Source: Undaria pinnatifida (Eukaryota; Sar; Phaeophyceae; Laminariales; Alariaceae). Taken from it: DNA of 64,000 bases. The notes under the pieces are model-generated. The model did not search any database, had not been told where the DNA came from, and saw nothing but the letters and a program-made list of their open reading frames with translations. The stretch's first letter is position 1; each line of letters starts with the position of its first letter. The position numbers and the translations under genes are program-made. The DNA lies in NCBI GenBank assembly GCA_012845835.1, contig JABAKD010000029.1:15417453-15481452 (forward strand), in the 5' to 3' direction. Of this stretch, positions 34,001-46,000 are shown piece by piece.

Positions 34001-37000
34001 AGGTGGAATCAGCAACGAGGTCAAGCCCCTCGCCGCCGTTAAAGTAAACCGCGCCCCCCTCCGTGGCAGCGATGTTTTTGATAAAAACGCAATTCTTGTA
34101 AATCCTTGTATTGTCTCTTGGCTTGTCGAAATATATAGCGCCTCCAGTCTTGGCCGTGTTGGAAGTAAAAGTTGTGTTCGCAATCTTCACTTCGTCTGGT
34201 TCTGAAATCGATATAGCACCACCGCTGGTTAATGCCTCATTGCCAGTAAACCATCCGGTCCCCTCGAAGCCTATTACTAGTGTTCCCCCGATGGACTCGA
34301 TCGCGCCTGGTGCGCACCGAGGCGAGCACGAGCACGCGACAACGCTTCAAGTGTTGGGGGGTTAAGTAATGTATGTGTATGTATGTTGTATGTATATATA
34401 CATGTATCCTACGACAGGGGTATCGCCTCCATTTCTGGAACTCTTCACACGAAGAGCTCTACCAGGGTATATCTTTTGGATAATAACTGAGATTCATAAT
34501 ATATTTAGGGTCGATCCGGTGATCAATCGAAAGGATATCATTAACGGTTTTTGGCATATAACGATTACTATGGTAAAACAGCAAAGGCATATCGTGGATG
34601 TCACGGATATGACCGATATTATCACGGTAGTGCCGCAGTTGAGGACCCCGTCGGTGACAATTATCTTTGCCTAATACGCTTTCTTCTTCGTATCACTCGA
34701 TCTGTTAAATAGTACCTGTTACTAGCAAACTGATTTTTATTTTGTCGGAAATGCAGACGTTGAACGTATTGCGTTTGTGCGTCACGTGCTCACGAACCCT
34801 TTTCATGTGCTTCAGAAGAAGGTTCTACGATTCGTGATACTCTTACGGTGGTTGGCTGTTTGTCTAACCTGGCAGAAACGCGTAGGCCCTCATCAGAGGC
34901 ACATGGTCGATTCAATATTGTGGAAGTTATTTTATTGCAATCGTAGTGAGGCTATTGAAACCTATCGAAACCGTGCACATTCCCCGTAGTGCTAGAACAG
35001 GATTCGTGGGACGTAATCAGCTCCAACATATCTCCGATTCAAGTGCCACGAGTAGTGTACCTAGGTGTAAGTTTCAGACGAGAGCAAGCTCGCACGATTA
35101 ATAGTTGGGGACAAGTTTGATTTCGCTTCTGAGACAATCGACTATCGATTCAGTATCGGCCAAAACCACCCTTCCACCTTGCGCGGTAAGATAGAGTTCG
35201 ATTTTCGAATGGCGCTATTCTGGAAAAAAACATGCTAGACATATGTCGCCATCTCAAAAGCCATTCGGAAGCAATGGTAGTCGTTCGCAGTCAGACTGAG
35301 TCGTTCGCCTCGTAAACTCACACAATTGATCGGCGTTGCGTATTGTAGTGGTCTATACGATGATACGTATATTATATATATTTTCATTTTTTATAATATA
35401 TATTATAAAAATTAAATACACTCCAGCTGTGAGATCGAATATTTCGTCGAAACTCATCTTTGCAAGCTGTGTGTGATATTCCGATCGCGCGTATTACGGG
35501 TTGTGTGTCCTTATTAAGGATATAGGTCGGCGACTTCCCTTGTAACTACAGTGTAGCTATCAGGGTCAACAGGGTGATGTTAGGCAGTCTGTGCGCGGAA
35601 ACTATAAAACCCGTCTCTGAGGAGGACAAAATCTGACAGCCGTGGAAGGAAATGCATCAGTTTATCAAGTGGATCCTGTAAGTCGAATATCGGGTGAGGG
35701 GAGGGCGGAGTTTTTAAGGACGTGGGGGCCTGATTTTGATCAAAAGAGGGGCGGGAGGGGGGGGAGGGGGGGGGAGGGGACGGGTGGGGCAGGTCTATTT
35801 GTGCGTGGAAACTGTAAATATTTCTTGTGGGGGAGGGGGAGGAATGTGGCGGGGGGGGGCCGGGGGCGGGGGGGAGGATTTTAGGTCGCATATATATATC
35901 ACCTCAATATCTTTCGAAAGCCATCCATGCCGCTGCTTTCCCCCCCCCCGCCCCGAACGCCCCCTTCTTCCCCACCACCCGCACCATCGCCTAGACCTAG
36001 CACTACACGTATAACAAACCCCTCACCTAAAATCCTTCCTTCCCACCCCCCCCTCCCCCCCCCCCCCGCCCCCCCCGCCCCCCCCGCCCCCTCCCGCCCC
36101 CCCCCCCCCCCGCCCCCCCCCCCACCTCCCCACCTCCCCAAACCCATCCCAACCCCACCCCCTCGAACACTCCGCCCTCTCTCTACTCACTGATTGTACG
36201 ACTTACCTCAGGATATACATGATAAACTGATGCATTATTTCCAAAACCGTCACATTCATCCCCTCAAAATAATGCATAGTTTCCACGCACAGATTGAGCT
36301 GCCCCACATGCCCCACCCCCGCCCCAACCCCCCCCCCCTCCCCCACGATAAACTGGTGCATTTTTTTTTTTTTTTTTTTTTTTCTCAAAACCGTCAGATT
36401 TATCCCCTTGAATTATTTATAGCTTACACGCACAAATTGCCCGCCCGTCCGCCCCCCCCCCCCTTCCCCCCCCCCCCCCCTCCAACCCCGCTCGCTTTTG
36501 ATCAAAACCAGCCCCCCACGTCCTGCAAAAATCCGCCCCCCCCCTCACCGGTTATTCGACTTACAGGATTCACTTGATAAAATGATACATTTCCCTCCAC
36601 AGCTATCAGATTTTGCCCCCCTCAGAAACGGGTTTTATAGTTTCCGCGCACAGACTGACTTAAAATCACCCTGTCGACCCTGATAGCTACACTGTAGTTG
36701 TAAGGGGAGTCGCCGACCTATATCCTTAATGAGGACACACAACTCGTAATACGCGCGATCGGAGTATCACACACGGCTTGCAAAGATGAGTTTCGACGAA
36801 ATCTTTGATCTCACAGCTGGAGTGTATTTTCATTTTTTATAATATATTTCGCACCTAAGGCCCAAGGAAGGCCAAGCAACTCACATGTGGATCCCCGCTG
36901 TGCGACAATGGTGGACAGGTAACCGTCTCCGGAATTCTATGCGAATGCATGGCATAGGGTCTAGGGGTGTGAGGACCGTCCTGTGATATACTGTCCATAA

Positions 37001-40000
37001 ATCTTGCCACGGCATGGGCACGTCCGACTCCCGATATACTCCGGAGTAATTGATTTTTCCTCCCTCTGCCCATAATGCACCCACATTCTTCACACAAGCA
37101 CACAAGCTTTAAATTATTGTAGCCCGTGTCGCGAACAGCATGCACCACACAACCGCTGCTGAAAAATAGGCACAGTACACATCGCAAAGGTACTACAAGA
37201 TCCGCCTCTTCCACGGCCAACGCAGTGCTTCGGCCACGCATTGGTAGCTGGAAAGTAACCGACGCCGAGTTTGGTTTTCCGCTGCCACGACCTGACGTTG
37301 TTATAACTACTACTCCAGTATGAGATAATCCTGCGCGGTACCTGGAACGTGTTCTGATGAGAAACACTTTTCACGTTAACCAACACGATCTTTCGTGGCG
37401 AAATTGATACACGGTGGACTTACACCTTCTTACCTCCGGTGGCAGCTGCATTTTCCACGAATGTAGTAATGCCGCTGATCATGAGATTGCTGCCCGACTG
37501 ATATATAGCCCCTGCATGCACGCGAAAAAAAAGAAAATCGACAACATTCAAGTTAAATAACATCTCACATAGCGACATAAATACAATTATTGCTTTTACG
37601 CGACACATATCGTAGTTTCCGTCGAGGAGGCGCTCGAGAAGAGAAGATCAGCTGCTGCAGCAGCTGCGAGAACGATGGCGCCGGGGACATCGCCCCGAGA
37701 GGGGTACGGGCTTGCGCGGGCAAGCGACAATACTGCCGCAAGAGCAGGAATATGTACAGCGGATAGATTGAGCGGGCGAGGCAGAAAAATGCTGCCGCTC
37801 GATGAGACAGAGCAAGGTGCTTCTCCGAGCCGGTCGATCATCGCGGCGGGGGGTAATTTTCCAATTGCAAGAGATAACATGCCAGAGGGTACACAAGGGC
37901 AGGATAATTATGCATGAATGGCAGGAGTTTCAGTCCGGACCGGGCACGGAAGCACAAGGGGTTGACATCGATGCCTTTAGTTCCAAGCAGAACACGGATA
38001 TTTGTCCCGCGCACAAGGCCGAAATCGCCGAGGGTACGTACGTGGAGTTCCACGGAGGTGGAGGGACGTGACGAGCCGACGACGGCAAGGAGGAGATCGA
38101 AGATAGAGACGGGCAACGCAGGAGAACTCTGCGTTCTTGGGCGGGCGTCGGAGCACAGGTTACGCCGGACGACTAGGCCGTGGGGAGCTCGTCGGGGGGC
38201 GACATTTACGAGTGTGGGGAGTAGGTACAGTTCGACGCGAGTCGACGAGGGAAGAAAATGCGGAATTTTTCTCACAATAAAAATGAAGGCACGTACCGTA
38301 GTGGAAGCCCGCTACGTGACCCCGGATCTGAGTTACTCTTGGGAGGGAGCGCAAGAGTAGTGCGAACATAATCAATGGCATAAACAAACAAATACACATG
38401 TATATACGAGTGAGTCATTATCGGCAAGGAGGCAAGGCGAAGCACGGAATGGCCTGCATATGCGAAACCTTTTCATATTATTTTCCAGCTGCTGGTACAT
38501 TATTACTGCTAATATTCAATACTCGATATATGACTTAGTGCCATGATTGTCAGCCGATTATCAAGTTTAGCATGAGATATCTACTCTTGTTTCTGGTTGT
38601 ACGAGGGCCAGTTTTATCCACAAAACATCAAGTTGGAAAAAGAACCGTGGAATCAAATATGAGATTGATTGGTCTACACACGCAACATCGTTAAATTATC
38701 CGATTTCGGGGTAGTTGAAACTTGAATTGAACCAAATAATGAAAAATATTGAAATACAGTTTTTAGGGGATCCAAATCCAAATTTGGGAGTTGGCACAAC
38801 TTGATGCGGCATGTTTGCGGTGGGGCAAGACACCTGTCACGATTTTTGATTTTGGCCGCGTCGACGACCACGATCGAGGCGATCAAACGCGAACCTTAAC
38901 GGAACGCGACCGGGGCAATAGCCACGTCCACGTCCACAGACCAGAGAACGTCGTACCCCGGCGATGGCATTTAACCACGTATCATGGCGGCCGCGGTCCC
39001 AGTTTTTCAACCAGCTTGCCCGGCCAAGCCTCACGAAAACCGACCTAACGAGCCAAAAACACGAGTACTTTCTCAAGAGTTCGATAGCTCCACCGCCGCA
39101 CGCGGAGCAGCGACGAGGTTTTGAGGCTTCCTCGGGCTACGCTGGAGACCTTGGGCGTAGCTATTGCTTTTTAGCCTGGGCCGCTAAAAGAAAGGAGAGA
39201 CTCGCACACGCGACGATGCGAGCCGTCGCTCTTGTCTGCTCGTCGGTGTTCGTCAGCAAATGTGCTCATATATAGACGGGCAGTCGATAGCGAGAGCTGT
39301 GCCCGGAGCTTATTAGTTGACACGGGAAGACACGAGCACTACGGCGGGGCGGTCTCGTTTAAGGGTCGCGCATCGCGAAAAATGCGACCTTACTTCTTCG
39401 CAAACTTAAGCGCTCTCCGTATGTTTTAGGTTTCGCGATGTGCACTATGAGTACGTTTTGATTATCAATACCATACCATGGAAGTTGGTGTTGCGCCGGG
39501 TCCACTAAAAAGTTCCAAGTCCGTTTTCGAACGGAGTGCAGGACCAATCGCGAGAGTGGCCTATACTCGCTGGTGGAACTAAACGTCTTCCGCTGCAGTG
39601 ATCATGGTAAAGAGGTACAGTATAACAGTGTATATCTACGTCTCTCGTGATGGAGGTAGCTCACCGGCGGGGTTTAAAAAGCAGGAAACAAGCGCAAATG
39701 AACTTGGCGTGGCAGAAGTACCCGGCTGGGTTACTTATCCGAAATGCAACATCTTTGTTTTGCTGGTATGAGGCTCAACATATAAATACACCTATCTTAG
39801 CAGCACGTAAGAAGATCTATACATACTGGGCACAATGATCATGGGGAAGCCTGCATGTTGCCCAAAACATGTGTATTAATGAACGTCCGATTGATTCACC
39901 GTGGTTCGGGAATTGCCCAAGGTGAGTTACTCTTTCCGTGCTGTTCCTTGCGTCCTTCCCAAACCGTACTGTACACATTCTGTGTCCATTCTTACCTCCA

Positions 40001-43000
40001 TCGAAGCGCACCGAATTTAGCGCGAAGTATGTGTTTCCGTCCAGGATAACCGCACTTCCACGTGTTGCGTACATTGCACCTGCGAGGACATACAAACGCT
40101 CGAATCCTTGGCATCAGACACGGACGTCATTAAGCTCAACATGTCAACGTGTCAGTAGAGAAGACTGTTTTGAGCCGACCAATGTGAGACTGGCGTGATT
40201 AATCGACCTATTTACAAAGTTGTCAATATATTTTGTGACCCCATTAGAGCTTGCGGGGGTATCATTGCAATGGGCCTACGTTTAACATGCACTTATTCGC
40301 AGGGTTTCGTGCGCGTACAAAATACCTGATACTGAGGCTCGTATTTAATGTAGGGCGTTGGGTGAGGTGCAATCTCGTTGTGCTAAGAACATGATAACAT
40401 TGAGGTATTTTTCTATCACAGCACGACCCAGAAACATTAGTTTATACAAAAAATCATGTCTACAGGCTGGGCCAGTCAATAATAGAATAGCTTTTGTATC
40501 CGTCCTGCGTTTTCTTGCTATTTAGGACTATTACGGCTCCAAATTTGGATGCTGCGGTGCTACTGGTCCGGCAGCGCATTGTTGGAATCCATTTGATTTC
40601 GTCCATAAAGTGTTGAAAACACTTTTTCGGCCAAATGCCACCACTGAAGTCTATACGAGAATACGATACACGATGCCGCTGGTATTCGGTGCGAACATTC
40701 CCCAAGGTATGGCCCATGTTTAGATACGGTATCGAAAGGCCTGTAATTTTCCGTATTGTGTTGTGCACCTGGTGGTGGCTTCGCCACTGCTTGAAGTGCC
40801 AAGCGCGGAAAATCCCACGGCTGGTTTTCCGCCGGTCAATCGTCTCAATGCCTCTACCGGAAGGTCCAGGTGTCGCCGTCAGCGTTGACTACTTCGGCCC
40901 CCTCCCGGTCACACCACGAGGCAACACCTACATTCTGCTGTTCACCGATCGCTTCAGGCGTCGGGCCAACATGTTCCCCGTCACTGCCGCTGAGTTCACC
41001 GCGGAGAGTACAGCCAATATCCTAGTGAACCAATACATTCGCTTGTGGGGGTGCCCGCGCACCATACTCTCGGACAACGGCCTGCAGTTTTGCTCCAAGC
41101 TTTCATAGGCTGCATACCAGCTGTTGGGTGTGCACAAGCTTGCTACAAACTCCTATCATCCCAACTGTAACGGGGGCGTTGAGCGGGTGAACCACACTAT
41201 GGCCCAAATGCTGGCTATGGTCGTCAACGAGCGACAAGGCGATTGGGACTTGAATCTGCCCCACGTTGAATTCGCTGACAACAATTCCGTCAGCGCGGCG
41301 ACGGGTCTGGCGCCCAACGAGGTCCGCATGGGCAGACTCCCACGGCTCCCCCTGGCGGTTTTCGACCGCACTGGCGTCGTGGGACACCAGAGTCTAGCCC
41401 GTGACCACCTGGCCCATTGCGACGTGGCCACCGACCGGCAAAAGCGCGCGAACGACATTGTCCGCGCACACCACGCCCTCACCGTTTTCCGTGTTAACCG
41501 CAGAAACTCCGCCCTCGCCGACTCGCTGCGTCCAGCACCTAACTTCGCCACGGGTGGTTGGGCATAGGTGTACAACTCTGCCTCCACCATCCGCCAGGGT
41601 GTGAAGGCGAATACCGACGCCAAGATACTCAAGGTCAAACTCGCGCTTAACTGGACGGGCCGGTAAAAGATCCTGGAAGTCGGTCCGTGCTCCGCCGCCG
41701 AAACCGCGGACGGTTCGCCGTTCGGGAGTAACCTCATCTACTTGAATCTCCCTTCCATCCTGCCCGGTTCGGACGCTCGTCGGCGAGTGGCCATCGAGCG
41801 CTGCAAACCCTGCGCCAACCTCCACGACAGCGGGGGCATGCCCAAACACCTAGCGGCGGGGCTGACGCAGTAGGTGCTCAACAATTTTCCCAACAAGTCC
41901 CCGCCGTACCACGTCATTCAAGACGACTTTTCGACCCCCTTCCAACGGCTGGAGGTGGAGCAGATCACCGGTCATCAGTCGGTACGGGGGCGAGGTGGCG
42001 TCATCGCGGTGCTAGACAAGGCGCATTGCGCGGGGCTCTCCAAACTTTCCCGGGAGGAGGAAATGTACCTCCACCTCCCCCGCTCCCACATTTTGCGTTA
42101 TTGGGCCGGAACCCCGAACCATCACCGCCAAACCAAGCGTTTCTACCGCCGAATGCGGATCGGGGCGGCACAGCGCGAGCTCTCCCGCAAGAACGGGGAA
42201 CGTTCCCTAACGCCGGGCTACGCTTGTGTTTCCCGCGCCGATTGGCGCCGTCGCTACCACGACACGGTGCTTCCTAAGGGAGCCCACGTTTGGTACAGGG
42301 GAGACGATGGGTTATGGTGGCTTGGAGAAATCAGCACGATCACTACCGAGGGCAAGGTATACCTGGTCAGCGTTCTGGACGACCCGGAACAGATTAAATT
42401 TCCTCTTCCCCCGGCGCGCTACATGACTTCGACGGGAGCCGTACGAGGCTCTTGGTGCCTGCAAGTTCACATCGCCAGTGCGTTTCCTCGGGGGACCCAA
42501 CGTAACCTACACGAATCTCGAGGCGCGACCGTGGCCAGTTGATTTTCAAGACGCCGCCGCTCCTCCATAGTTCTCCATTTGTTTTTGGGGGTCATGAGGT
42601 TTGAGACTTTGTCTTTGGGTTTTTCGTAGGGTCCTGAGAGTCTGCGTCGGATTTTCGGGCGGTTCTTTCCATTTTTTTCCTTCTTCTTGTCCTGCCGACT
42701 CCCCTGCTCAGTGCCGGCCCAGGGTTCGGGTAAAACGCTGCTATCTGAGGCGCAGGGCTGTCGCTTTTCCGTCGTTGTTCAATTTCGCCCTGCCGGCGCC
42801 CTCCTTAGCCCAGAGCCGGGCCAGGGTTCGACTAAAACACCGCTGTCTGAGGCGCAGGGCTGTCGCTTTTCCGTCGTTGTTCAATTTGGCTCTGCCGACG
42901 CCTTCCTCAGCCCAGAGCCGGCGAGCGACCAGAGTACCCTGATCGCGCGTAACGTGGTACAGGGCTATGTACGGGCCTGTGTGCTATCTTATATTTTTTT

Positions 43001-46000
43001 TGTGTGTTATATTTGTTCTAGTTTTTTTTCGGCTAAACACTTTCCCCATTTGTTCTACTTTTTTTCGGCTAAACACTTCCCCTCCTCGCGGGGCTGTAGG
43101 TAATGCCACCTTCCATCCCGGGTATTTGTCGTTTCCTCGTCTAACCCCCCGCCATGCCGATGGCCCGGGGGAGGTTTTTGGCATGATTTCTCCTTTGTAT
43201 TAGCGCCTGTGTTCCCTTCGATGTCGACGAGAGCTCGCCTCGCCATATTTCCTTTCCTGTGGTTGGTTTGCCGTAGAGCCTTTCCTGCCCCCCCCCCCCA
43301 CATCGGCGGTATGTGGCAGGTTCTAGAGCCTTTTTATGCTCCCCCCCCCCCTCCGCCACACCGGCGGTACGAGGCAGGTTTTTGTTCGGTGGCTTTTGCC
43401 TTGTTGCAGGGTCTGCGTTTCCTTCAATTGCTTTTCTTCGCGTGTTCCCGGCTCCACAGCCAGACCGTTAGAGGTGTGGGAGTGGGTTTTGAGGAGCAGC
43501 ATCTTCGACGCATGATCTAGTTCGTAGAACCGGAGTTTCCCCGAATCTTGCATATTTCTGCATATGCGGCTGATCAGGGTAGGCTAGTGTTAAGATACGG
43601 CCTCGAAAGGCCTGTGACTATCCGTATGGAGATAATTTGGATAGGTTTCGTATGATAAGGTCGGCGGTTTATATTCGGGATAGTCAGGATAGATCGGAGG
43701 AACGTGCCTCTGATCTCAAAAGGCATCCGGGGCTCTCGTGGAAACTAGTAAAACCACGTCTCTCATACAGGCTGAGAAAGTGAGTACTCTCCGAGGACCT
43801 GCTTAATTGGCAGACCTGCAGGGGACTACACTCTGTGTTCCCGCCCAATACTCGTACACCCAGCGATCGATATCCTCACTACCGCCTAATTCGATTTCCA
43901 CGAAGAGATATGGCGTGTATATTGTGTTATGATCTGATCGAGCACGTGTCAGCTCGACGGAATATTTTTGGTCTACTGGTTTCTTGCGCGTTGCTTATGC
44001 TAGGTGTGACTGCATATACTCTACAAGTACGGAGATGGTAACTTAGGACTAGCGATATGATTGGCGGTCCTACTCTGTCGTATGATCTGGTGGAGCCCTC
44101 CTTGGCGCACCTACTATACTTACTCTCGTTCATGTTTTAATGGCACTACAATGATTTATGTATGCTTCTCCTGCCTCGTGCGCGGCCCATGGCGGTGCCG
44201 GGTGCTATCCTCTCCTCCGTGAGGAAACCACCTTGTTGTGTGTATGGATTAGTCCAACATGATCTCTTAATAATCTCTTACACAATTTCAAGAAATTACG
44301 AAGAGTTCCCCAAAATCTGCGATTCTCGCACCGATTTTGATCTTCACATGGAATTTTTATGCCTCTTGCTTACGGGCAACACAAGGGGGAGTCCTTGCTG
44401 CATCACTTGATATCAATATTTTTTCGACATTTTGGTCGAAAAAAGGCTTTCGTTTTCTTTAAAAATGTGCCGTACGTAGTTCCCGAAAATAAAATGGTGC
44501 AGGAAGCATTCTCCTGGGAAAGCTACAACGAAGCAGAATACAATTAATTCCGAAAAAAGGGCCAAGAATGTGCGTGACAAACTAACATCGTGGTTATGGC
44601 TGGCCCAGCTCGTACAAAATTCCTGGAGACATCAAACAACTATATCGTAATGGTACTAACTTACTACACCGCACAGGGGCGGCACCGTTGTGGCTCTGGG
44701 GGGATTTGATCAGCATACACACCGCGTGTAGTCGTCCAGTGAAAGCAATGCACCAATCAAAGCGGTAGAAAACATTTTAATATAATCCCATCGGAACATA
44801 CGTGCTGGTTTTTTTGTTGGGTAGGTGATTAGTGAGCCCTTCCATACATGTTTGTTTAAAGCGCTACACGCGTGCTTGTGTGATTTGTTTGCAAGCTCTG
44901 CTTCTTTTGGCGCCAACGTTTCTCTGCGGGCAAAGCCTTTCCACGCCTGAAATTAAAACAGACGCTAAAAAGTCGACACCATTAATCAAAACGACTATAT
45001 ATAATTACACCAGCAAGGAAACATCGAAAAAACGAACAAACTTCCGACGCCATAAGAAAATAATACACAATACCATACCTGCACGCGTTGTGTGACGATC
45101 GCAAAGCCTAACAACGAATCCGCGGGGGTATATTTTGAATATCGTGCGTAGAGTATTTTTTTTTCTGAGTCTGTGGAATTTCCTCTTGATCAAATGGGCA
45201 TTGGGAATCTTCTTCAAAAACGATTTCAAGGATACCACCAAGGGCTAGTTGCAACGAGTAGCAAAAATCCTACTATAGGAAAAATACAAATTCACTTTGG
45301 ATTGTTTTCTGATTTTTTCGCGAAAAAGAATGATTTGCTTCCTACGGAAAAAAGGGCGCATTGTTCGTGAAATATGAAGGAAATCGTTATAGCACGGCAA
45401 GTCACACCAAACCCTGCTGACAACACCGACGAGAGCAGACAAGAGCGACGGCTTGCATCGTCGCGTGCAGCTTCTCCTTTCTTTTGACGGCCCAGGCGGA
45501 AGAAGCGTCAAAACCCCACGTGCGGGACAGCGGCGGCGATGACGATATTTAACTCATGAGCGACTCCTCGTGTGTTTGAATCGTTGGGTCGGTTTTCGTT
45601 CGACTTTTTACGGGCGAGCTGGTAAAAAACTTGAGATCGCGGCGGCCATGATATTTTTGGAGACGCCACCGCTGGGGTACGATGTTCTATATGGTATGTA
45701 GGCGTGGGCGCGGCTGTTGCTCTGATCGCCTCTTTGCTGAGGTTTGCGTTTGATCGCCTCGATCGTGGTCGTCGACGCGGCCAAAACTCGCGCCAGGCCG
45801 GCCCGGGTGTGTTGTCCCACCGCGAACCAGCCGTGTTAAGTTGGGCCAACCGAAAAAGTGAGTTTGGACTTCCCCTCAAACAAGCATTTCAAGACTTGAA
45901 CTTTTTCCCCTGCAATTTTAATTTCAATTACTACGCAGAAGTCGGATTATTTAATAATGATGCGTGTGTAGACCAATCAAATCCAAATTACATTCAATTT

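Noticed and set aside
35580..36580. Pro- or Gly-rich proteins encoded in the palindrome core
   Set aside because: The frames are homopolymer G or C tracts within a transposable element and mirror each other on opposite strands.
40755..42542. Alternative genetic code or programmed readthrough explaining in-frame TAG/TAA codons
   Set aside because: The Pmp-like gene ends at TAG and the copia polyprotein at TAA in expected places, so these codons act as stops here; point-mutation decay is simpler.
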